Shown: positions 1 to 5,455 of the stretch, piece by piece
Position numbering within the stretch: position 1 is the first letter of the stretch
Layout of the letters: every line of letters starts with the position of its first letter
Assembly: GCA_910588625.1 (NCBI GenBank)
Contig: CAJUQN010000081.1
Location: forward strand, 1-12,276
Reading direction: 5' to 3'
Source: an uncultured Oscillospiraceae bacterium
Lineage (GTDB): Bacteria; Bacillota; Clostridia; Oscillospirales; Oscillospiraceae
Length of the DNA stretch: 12,276 bases
Translations under genes and position numbers: made by a program
The notes under the pieces: generated by a model
What the model was told of the DNA's origin: nothing
Seen by the model: only the letters and a program-made list of their open reading frames with translations
Database searches by the model: none

Positions 1-8
1 TGAACTAA

Positions 9-32
9 GCAGACTCACTATAAATCGTCTGC
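9..32 (+). other. Small inverted repeat in the alaS leader
   Basis: GCAGAC (9-14) and GTCTGC (27-32) form a 6-bp inverted repeat with a 12-nt loop, about 27 nt upstream of the alaS start. A TATAAA hexamer at 19-24 lies inside the loop and could be a -10 box, but its -35 would fall outside the window. No T-box specifier or antiterminator consensus is visible in the available 58 nt, so regulation of alaS cannot be judged from here. Confidence 0.25.
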
Positions 33-58
33 AAATCTTATTATACGAGGTAATATCC

Positions 59-2746
59 ATGCGTGATCCCAAACCCTACGGTCTGAACGAGCTGCGGGAG
101 ATGTTCCTGAAGTTCTTCGAGACGAAAGGCCATCTGCGCCTTCCCAGCTTTTCCCTGATCCCCCAGAACGACGCATCCCTGCTGCTCATCAACTCCGGCA
201 TGGCCCCTATGAAGCCCTGGTTCACCGGGGAACAGGAGCCTCCCCGCCACCGGGTCGCGACTTGCCAGAAGTGCATCCGCACCGGCGACATCGAGAATAT
301 CGGCCACACCGACCGCCACGGCACCTATTTTGAGATGCTGGGCAACTTCTCTTTCGGCGACTACTTCAAAAAGGATGCCATCCATTGGGCCTGGGAGTTC
401 CTGACCTCCCCTGAGTGGGTGGGTCTGGACCCGGACCGGCTGTATCCCTCTGTATTTGCGGGCAACGAGACCACCCCCGCCGACAACGAGGCCTTTGCCA
501 TCTGGCGGGATGAGATCGGCATCGCCCCCGAGCGCATTTTCAAGTTTGGCAAAGCGGATAACTTCTGGGAGCACGGCTCCGGACCGTGCGGTCCCTGCTC
601 CGAGATCTACTACGACCGTGGCCCCGAGCACGGCTGCGGTAAGCCCGGCTGTACTGTGGGCTGCGACTGCGACCGTTATATTGAAGTTTGGAACGTGGTG
701 TTCTCTCAGTTCGACAACGACGGGGAAAACCACTACACCGAGCTGAAGCAGAAAAACATCGACACCGGTATGGGCTTAGAACGTCTGGCCTGTGTGTGCC
801 AGGGTGTGGGCTCTCTGTTCGATGTGGACACCGTCATGAACATCACCAACAAGGTATCTGAGATTACCCACGCCCACTACGGCGAGACCCGGGAAAAGGA
901 TGTCTCTTTGCGTGTTATTACCGACCACATCCGTTCTGCTACGTTCATGATTTGCGACGGCGTGCTGCCTTCCAACGAGGGCAGGGGCTATGTGCTGCGC
1001 CGCCTGCTGCGCCGGGCTGCCCGCCACGGCAAGCTGCTGGGCGTCAACGAGCCTTTCCTGTACCAGGTGTGCGACACCGTGATTCACGAGAACGAGGGCC
1101 ACTACCCCGAGCTGAGGGAGCGCCAGGATTATATCACCAAGGTGATCCGGGTGGAAGAGGAGAACTTTGCCAAGACCATTGACGGCGGTCTGAAGATTTT
1201 CAACGAGATGCTCTCCGGCCACAAGGGGAAGGATGAGAAGACTTTCTCCGGCGCGGACGCCTTCAAGCTGTACGATACCTACGGCTTCCCCATTGACCTA
1301 ACCCTGGAGATGGTCCAGGAGCAGGGCATGGGCCTGAATGAGGCCGAGTTCAAGCAACTGATGGAGGAGCAGCGCCAGCGCGCCCGCAAGGCCCGCGAGG
1401 CTTTGGGCGACCTGGGCTGGGCTGGGGTGGAGTTCGGCAAGGATGTGCCCGAAACCCGGTTTGTGGGCTACGACAGTGAAAACGTGGTCAAGGCCGTTAC
1501 TGGGATTAAGGTGATGGCTCTGGTGGTGGAGAACGAGCTGGCCGAGGAGCTGATGCCCGGCGTAGAGGGCATTGTCGTTTTGGACAAGACTCCCTTTTAT
1601 GCCGAGATGGGCGGCCAGGTGGCCGACCACGGCGTGATTATGGCCGATAAGATGGGGTTTGAGGTCACCGATGTGCAGAAAAACAAGGGTGGCAAATATA
1701 TGCACTACGGCAGGATGATAGAGGGCGTGCTCAAGGTGGGCGACACCGTCGGCGCTCAGATCGACGCGGCGCGCCGTCAGGCCATTATGCGCGCGCACAC
1801 CGCCACCCATCTGCTGGATAAGGCCCTGCGGGAGGTGCTGGGGGATCACGTTCATCAGGCAGGGTCACTGGTGGAGCCTGACCGGCTGCGCTTTGACTTC
1901 ACCCATTTCGAGGCCATGACCCCGGAGCAGGTGGCCGAGGTAGGCCGCATCGTCAACGACGCCATCCTGGCAGGCTATGCCGTCAACACTGAGGAGCTGC
2001 CTATTGAGGAGGCCAAAAAGAAGGGCGCCATTGCCCTGTTCGGTGAAAAATACGGCGACACTGTGCGGGTGGTGGACATGGGTGAGGGCTGGTCCGTGGA
2101 GTTTTGCGGAGGCACCCACCTGGATAATACAGCTAAAGCGGGCACCTTCCGTATCAAGAGCGAGTTTTCCGTGGCCTCCGGCGTGCGCCGCATCGAGGCC
2201 ACCACTGGCAAGGAGACTTTGAAGTATTTCGAGGGCATCCAGATGATGGCAGTTCAGGCGGCAGCAGCGCTAAAGGCAAAGCCTCATGAGCTGCGTGAGC
2301 GGGCCGAGGCCGTCATGGGCGAAATCAAATCGCTGCACCAGCTGGTGGAGAAGTTCAAGGCCAAGGAGGCGGCGGGAGAGACCGACCGCATCATGTTTGG
2401 CGCCCATGAGCTGGGCGGCCTGAAGGTGCTGACTGCCACTGTGCCCGATGCCGACGGCGCTCGTTTGCGCCAGATGGGCGATCTGCTTCGGGAAAAGGAT
2501 CCCTGCGTGGTAGCGGTGCTGGCCTGCGTCAATGACGGCAAGATTACCTTCCTGTGCGCCTGCGGCAAGGAATCTGTGAAGAAGGGCGTTAAGGCCGGAG
2601 ATATCATCAAGCAGGTATGCGCCATCGCGGGCGGCTCCGGCGGCGGAAAGCCGGACAGCGCCATGGGCGGCGGCAAGGATGTGCTCATGCTGGACAACGC
2701 ATTGGCCATGGTGGACAACGTCGTTGCCATGAAGCTGGGGCTGTAA
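59..2746 (+). CDS. alaS: Alanine--tRNA ligase (AlaRS)
   Basis: This cytosolic class II aminoacyl-tRNA synthetase charges tRNA-Ala and edits mischarged Ser/Gly. At 895 aa it is full length, slightly longer than the usual 870-880 aa. The catalytic core occupies roughly residues 1-460, with the conserved SQKC-like segment read here as TCQKCIRTGDIEN (68-80). The editing domain follows, with zinc ligands H580 and H584 (HTATH) and C683 and H687 (CGGTH). The C-Ala domain holds the glycine-rich SGGSGGGKPDSAMGGG-type motif near 859-872. A cysteine-rich segment (C177, C180, C193, C198, C202, C204) interrupts the core and could bind a metal; similar insertions occur in other clostridial AlaRS as far as I recall. 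The start is fixed by GAGGT at 47-51, 7 nt from the ATG. It is the first visible gene of a + strand operon, and the next start lies 3 nt after its stop. Confidence 0.97.
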   Translation: MRDPKPYGLNELREMFLKFFETKGHLRLPSFSLIPQNDASLLLINSGMAPMKPWFTGEQEPPRHRVATCQKCIRTGDIENIGHTDRHGTYFEMLGNFSFGDYFKKDAIHWAWEFLTSPEWVGLDPDRLYPSVFAGNETTPADNEAFAIWRDEIGIAPERIFKFGKADNFWEHGSGPCGPCSEIYYDRGPEHGCGKPGCTVGCDCDRYIEVWNVVFSQFDNDGENHYTELKQKNIDTGMGLERLACVCQGVGSLFDVDTVMNITNKVSEITHAHYGETREKDVSLRVITDHIRSATFMICDGVLPSNEGRGYVLRRLLRRAARHGKLLGVNEPFLYQVCDTVIHENEGHYPELRERQDYITKVIRVEEENFAKTIDGGLKIFNEMLSGHKGKDEKTFSGADAFKLYDTYGFPIDLTLEMVQEQGMGLNEAEFKQLMEEQRQRARKAREALGDLGWAGVEFGKDVPETRFVGYDSENVVKAVTGIKVMALVVENELAEELMPGVEGIVVLDKTPFYAEMGGQVADHGVIMADKMGFEVTDVQKNKGGKYMHYGRMIEGVLKVGDTVGAQIDAARRQAIMRAHTATHLLDKALREVLGDHVHQAGSLVEPDRLRFDFTHFEAMTPEQVAEVGRIVNDAILAGYAVNTEELPIEEAKKKGAIALFGEKYGDTVRVVDMGEGWSVEFCGGTHLDNTAKAGTFRIKSEFSVASGVRRIEATTGKETLKYFEGIQMMAVQAAAALKAKPHELRERAEAVMGEIKSLHQLVEKFKAKEAAGETDRIMFGAHELGGLKVLTATVPDADGARLRQMGDLLREKDPCVVAVLACVNDGKITFLCACGKESVKKGVKAGDIIKQVCAIAGGSGGGKPDSAMGGGKDVLMLDNALAMVDNVVAMKLGL

Positions 2747-2749
2747 GCC

Positions 2750-3544
2750 ATGACACGGGATGATTTGAAGCGCTTCCGGGCGCTGGACATCAACTTTGAT
2801 TCCATTGGGCTGCTCCAGGCTGGAGCGGATGATTTTGCCTACTTCTGCACTCCGGTGGACGCGGAATTTGTGGGCAGAATCGGCTGTGACGGCGTCCATT
2901 TTATCCTCCTGCCGGGGGATGAGCGGGTGTTCTGCGTGGACCCTTCCATGGGGGAGCGGGGAACCTATGTCCTCCCTGTGGCCAGCGATTTCCGGGAATT
3001 CCTCTCATTTATCCTCTGCTGCCAGGATGCCAATCCGCTGAGCCAGATTTACTGGATGACGCGGCAGCAGTATGACGAGCTGGCTGCGGAGGATGCCGCC
3101 GCCCGAGAAAATGAGTATCAATCGAAATTTTTCGAGGAGAAGGATAATGCTTTGTCAACGATTGTAAAGGAATTTGGCTTGACGTCGATTGATCCATTTA
3201 GGAAGGTCAAAGCTATGCAGGCCAAATTTGACCCGGCGGTGCTGAATTTTTCCGAGGAATACTATGATGCGGTGGGGTATGTGCGTCCGGAAGAAGATGG
3301 AGAGATTGTGCAAATTCAAGGCACTCATACTGCCATGCTTACCGCCACCAGGGAGGTTGATCCTATGATACCGCATGACCCCAATATTCTGCTGAGCTAT
3401 GTGAATACCAAGCTCCGGGATGAGTATTCCAGTCTGGACGCTCTGTGTGACGGCTTGGACGCCAGCCAGACGGAGCTGGTAGAAAAGTTGGCCGGTCTGG
3501 GCTATGCCTACGATGAAAGGACCAACCAATTCAAGGTTGTTTGA
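2750..3544 (+). CDS. Unknown protein: possible SUKH-like N-terminus plus C-terminal DUF4250 domain
   Basis: This 264-aa soluble protein has no signal peptide or membrane segment. Residues 1-115 contain FCTPV, RIGCDGVHF and an LPVASDFREFLSFIL stretch. These vaguely recall SMI1/KNR4 (SUKH) folds, but I cannot assign the family firmly. Residues 206-264 read as a complete DUF4250 protein, with PHDPNILLSYVNTKLRDEY, SLDALC and a closing GYAYDERTNQF. DUF4250 proteins are normally stand-alone, about 55-60 aa, and of unknown function. Met206 (ATG at 3365) has an excellent Shine-Dalgarno 7 nt upstream, so the domain may also be made alone from an internal start, or two genes may have fused by loss of a stop codon. 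The first ATG is 3 nt after the alaS stop with only a weak GGGG upstream, so translation is probably coupled to alaS. The next gene starts 13 nt after this stop. Confidence 0.75.
   Translation: MTRDDLKRFRALDINFDSIGLLQAGADDFAYFCTPVDAEFVGRIGCDGVHFILLPGDERVFCVDPSMGERGTYVLPVASDFREFLSFILCCQDANPLSQIYWMTRQQYDELAAEDAAARENEYQSKFFEEKDNALSTIVKEFGLTSIDPFRKVKAMQAKFDPAVLNFSEEYYDAVGYVRPEEDGEIVQIQGTHTAMLTATREVDPMIPHDPNILLSYVNTKLRDEYSSLDALCDGLDASQTELVEKLAGLGYAYDERTNQFKVV
3350..3367 (+). promoter_or_regulatory. Internal ribosome binding site and in-frame ATG before DUF4250
   Basis: AGGGAGGT at 3350-3357 lies 7 nt upstream of an in-frame ATG at 3365-3367. This is a better ribosome binding site than the one at the annotated start at 2750. 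It sits exactly at the junction between the N-terminal domain and the DUF4250 domain, as expected if DUF4250 was once, or still is, translated as a separate 59-aa protein. Confidence 0.6.
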
Positions 3545-3557
3545 GAGGAGAATTTAT

Positions 3558-3887
3558 ATGATTTTGGACTATTCAACCATAGAAACAACCCATATTCCGA
3601 ACTTTCTGGGCGGAGACGGTACTGTTCATGCCCAGATGTGGGTGGACGAGCTGGGCAAAATTTTGAAAGGCGTGCTGGACCCCGGTTCCTCCATTGGTTA
3701 CCACACCCATGGGACCAGCAGTGAGATCATCTACATCCTGTCCGGTACGGGCAAGGTGAAATACGACGGCGGTGAGGAGCCGTTGGAGGCGGGACAGTGC
3801 CATTACTGCCCCAAGGGCCACAGCCATTCTCTCATCAACAACAGCGACGGGCCGCTGGAGTTCTTTGCCGTCGTTCCGAATCAATAA
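3558..3887 (+). CDS. Small single-domain cupin protein
   Basis: This 109-aa cytosolic beta-barrel protein matches both cupin motifs. Motif 1 is HTHGTSSE with H49, H51 and E56. Motif 2 is G79-x5-P85-x-G87-x2-H90-x3-N94, a perfect fit to the G(X)5PXG(X)2H(X)3N pattern. All four metal ligands (H49, H51, E56, H90) are present, so it should bind a divalent metal. Its substrate cannot be told from sequence; small cupins include sugar isomerases, dioxygenases and ligand-binding proteins. An upstream in-frame ATG at 3504 overlaps the previous gene and lacks a ribosome binding site. The ATG at 3558 has GAGAGGAG at 3543-3550, 7 nt away, and gives the usual N-terminus. It sits in the alaS operon with 13- and 14-nt gaps on either side. 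Confidence 0.9.
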   Translation: MILDYSTIETTHIPNFLGGDGTVHAQMWVDELGKILKGVLDPGSSIGYHTHGTSSEIIYILSGTGKVKYDGGEEPLEAGQCHYCPKGHSHSLINNSDGPLEFFAVVPNQ

Positions 3888-3901
3888 AAGGAGGCCGACT
3901 C

Positions 3902-4255
3902 ATGCTGCAGACACAAGATCCTGACTGCCTATTCTGTAAGATCGTCAAGGGGGAGATTCCCTCCAAAATCATCTACAAGGACGAAAAGTGCGTGGCGTTC
4001 CACGATGTTGACCCCCAAGCACCCATCCATTTTCTAGTCATTCCCAAGGTCCATATTGGCTCCTGCGGAGAGATCAACGGAACCAATTCTCAAGTCGTGA
4101 CCCGCTGCTTTGAGGTTGTCTCCAAGGTGACGAAAGAGCTGGGCATCACCGATTTCCGGGTAGTGTCCAACTGCGGCGTACAGGCGGGGCAGTCCGTGCC
4201 GCACCTCCACTTCCATGTTTTGGCAGGCCGTGATATGACCTGGCCTCCGGGCTGA
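3902..4255 (+). CDS. HIT family protein, HINT-type purine nucleoside phosphoramidase
   Basis: This 117-aa protein is of standard length for the HINT/PKCI branch of the histidine triad superfamily. These enzymes hydrolyse AMP-linked phosphoramidates such as lysyl- or alanyl-AMP type adducts, and act as cytosolic dimers. The triad is HLHFHVLAG with H101, H103 (the expected nucleophile) and H105. The N-terminal CLFCKI (C9, C12) and the C-terminal WPPG are typical of HINT. The ATG at 3902 is chosen over an upstream in-frame start at 3797 because AGGAGG at 3889-3894 lies 7 nt before it and because it restores the family N-terminus. It is the last gene of the alaS operon and is followed by a strong terminator. 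Co-location with an aminoacyl-tRNA synthetase is suggestive, since HINT proteins can act on aminoacyl-adenylates released by synthetases, but the link here is inference. Confidence 0.95.
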   Translation: MLQTQDPDCLFCKIVKGEIPSKIIYKDEKCVAFHDVDPQAPIHFLVIPKVHIGSCGEINGTNSQVVTRCFEVVSKVTKELGITDFRVVSNCGVQAGQSVPHLHFHVLAGRDMTWPPG

Positions 4256-4277
4256 GCAAATAAGATTAATACTTGTA

Positions 4278-4315
4278 AAGTCCTTTCACTTCTCAGAAGT
4301 GAAAGGACTTTCTTT
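4278..4315 (+). terminator. Rho-independent terminator of the alaS operon
   Basis: A perfect 15-bp stem pairs 4278-4292 (AAGTCCTTTCACTTC) with 4296-4310. The loop is 3 nt, and TCTTT follows at 4311-4315. It begins 22 nt after the HIT gene stop. Confidence 0.9.
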
Positions 4316-4334
4316 AAGAAAATTTTAGAAATCC

Positions 4335-4375
4335 TTTCGCATTTTTATTGCTTGCCTATGATATGCTGTAGCATA
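4335..4375 (+). promoter_or_regulatory. Candidate promoter and small palindrome before the CmpB-family gene
   Basis: TATGAT at 4357-4362 is a good -10 box, but the best -35 (TTTCGC at 4335-4340, 16-bp spacer) is weak. A tight inverted repeat TATGCT-GT-AGCATA spans 4362-4375, at the expected transcription start, and could be an operator. A promoter is expected here because a terminator lies just upstream; the exact boxes are uncertain. Confidence 0.35.
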
Positions 4376-4393
4376 CCAAAGGAGGCGATAAAT

Positions 4394-5104
4394 ATGACGA
4401 GGGAGACAGCAGTGGGGGTATCCAGCAGCCAGGCCAGAGAAGAGATGAGGGTAGCGGCCACCAAGCCTCTCACCGTCTATCGGGTGTTCTGGCTGTTTCT
4501 CATCGCAGGTGTGGTGGGGGATTTCATCGAGGTAGCCTTTTGGCTGGTTACCCGGGGAGAGCTTATCAGCCGTAGCAGCTTGATCTATGGGCCGTTCAGC
4601 CTGGTTTGGGGCTTAGGGGCAGTGCTGCTCACCTTGGCGTTCCACCGCATGGACGACCAGGGGACGGCGCGGATCGTCATGACAGGCGCAGTACTGGGTG
4701 GTATTTATGAATACCTATGCTCATGGGTTCAAGAGGTGCTGTTTGGGGTCTGCTTTTGGGATTACCGTCATCTGCCCTTTAATTTGAACGGGCGGGTCAA
4801 TCTGATGTTTTGTGTGTTTTGGGGATTGGCTGCTCTGGTGTGGGTGCGATTGATTTTTCCAGCGCTGTGTGTGTTTATCGACCGCATCCCGAAGCAGCGG
4901 GGGAGAAGGATGGTTCGAGCGGCGGCGCTGTTCCTGATGTGTATTACGGTGTTGTCTGCTGCGGCTCTGTACCGGATGGACCAGCGGCGCAAAGATGTAC
5001 CCGCCACCAGTGCGGTAACGCAGTTTTTAGACGATACATATCCTGATAGCTGGCTAAAGAACCGCTATCCTAATATGGGAATCTTGGATGAGCTCGGCTG
5101 GTAA
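4394..5104 (+). CDS. CmpB-family putative ABC-transporter-type membrane protein
   Basis: This 236-aa integral membrane protein has about five hydrophobic segments, roughly at residues 30-47, 63-80, 92-112, 135-160 and 170-195. The stretches YGPFSLVWGLGAV, GGIYEYLCSW, FWDYRHLPFNLNGR and NLMFCVFWG match the Pfam family named ABC_trans_CmpB ('putative ABC transporter type IV'). Its function is not established and the ABC link is largely by name. No ATPase or binding-protein gene lies next to it, so a transporter role is unsupported here. The C-terminal tail of about 40 residues is hydrophilic and ends ILDELGW. The ATG at 4394 is preferred over one at 4352 because AGGAGG at 4380-4385 is 8 nt upstream and the 4352 start would lie in the promoter region. 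The gene is monocistronic, flanked by terminators. Confidence 0.85.
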   Translation: MTRETAVGVSSSQAREEMRVAATKPLTVYRVFWLFLIAGVVGDFIEVAFWLVTRGELISRSSLIYGPFSLVWGLGAVLLTLAFHRMDDQGTARIVMTGAVLGGIYEYLCSWVQEVLFGVCFWDYRHLPFNLNGRVNLMFCVFWGLAALVWVRLIFPALCVFIDRIPKQRGRRMVRAAALFLMCITVLSAAALYRMDQRRKDVPATSAVTQFLDDTYPDSWLKNRYPNMGILDELGW

Positions 5105-5109
5105 AGCGG

Positions 5110-5138
5110 AAGCCTCCCCGATATTTTCGGGGGGGCTT
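5110..5138 (+). terminator. Probable terminator after the CmpB-family gene
   Basis: An 11-bp stem pairs 5110-5120 with 5128-5138 (one G-U pair) around a 7-nt loop, 5 nt after the stop codon. There is no clear T-tract (GCGTCATTC follows), so termination may be incomplete, but position and strength fit a terminator. Confidence 0.7.
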
Positions 5139-5384
5139 GCGTCATTCAAGGAGTGAACTCAGATTTTGAAAGTAGAGCCATTTTCAAGGTGAGATTGATA
5201 TGACACGGCATTTTTTTGGTAATATGTACCGTCTCCAGGAGATTTCAAACGGTGGTGGATGACAACTCAGTGTGTGACATAAGGATGGTGCTCTATGGCA
5301 AAAAGTCTGATTTTGATAGATTTTTCCTATAATTGGTGTTGGAATAATTAAATATGATAGATGATTTGAAAAACCTCGGAAAAT
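5139..5384. other. AT-rich intergenic region upstream of hscC
   Basis: No gene is recognised here. Base composition is clearly more AT-rich than the flanking genes. Only very short frames exist, for example about 20 codons from the ATG at 5200 and about 18 from the ATG at 5295, both with poor ribosome binding sites. Minor inverted repeats are TTGAAA/TTTCAA (5166-5171 and 5182-5187) and ACCGT/ACGGT around 5228-5253. A consensus TATAAT sits at 5328-5333 without a matching -35. The stretch may hold additional promoter or regulator sites for the hscC operon. Confidence 0.5.
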
Positions 5385-5415
5385 CACTTGCAAAATGGGA
5401 GCAAGTGTGTATAAA
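5385..5415 (+). promoter_or_regulatory. hscC operon promoter overlapped by an inverted-repeat operator candidate
   Basis: The -35 is TTGCAA (5388-5393), the spacer 16 bp and the -10 TATAAA (5410-5415), predicting a start near 5422 and a leader of about 34 nt. A perfect 7-bp inverted repeat, CACTTGC (5385-5391) and GCAAGTG (5401-5407), separated by exactly 9 bp, covers the -35 box and most of the spacer. That position would block RNA polymerase if bound. The geometry resembles the CIRCE operator of HrcA (9-bp arms, 9-bp spacer), but the sequence is not the CIRCE consensus TTAGCACTC-N9-GAGTGCTAA, so the regulator is unknown. Confidence 0.6.
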
Positions 5416-5455
5416 ATAGAATATGAAACAAAGTTTACAAAGGGGGAGCAACCGC

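Noticed and set aside
1..58. T-box riboswitch in front of alaS
   Set aside because: No conserved T-box sequence or antiterminator is visible in the 58 nt available; a leader could extend beyond the window.
4394..5104. Assignment as a working ABC transporter
   Set aside because: There is no ATPase or substrate-binding gene nearby, and the family label is only a database name.
5200..5262. A 20-codon frame (MTRHFFGNMY...) in the intergenic region
   Set aside because: It is very short, with only a weak AAGGTGAG-like site, and neither conservation nor a known family supports it.
5295..5351. An 18-codon frame starting MAKSLILIDF
   Set aside because: It is too short, AT-rich by composition, and expected by chance.
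5385..5407. CIRCE operator for HrcA
   Set aside because: Spacer length matches but the arms are CACTTGC/GCAAGTG rather than TTAGCACTC/GAGTGCTAA, so it is listed only as a generic operator candidate.
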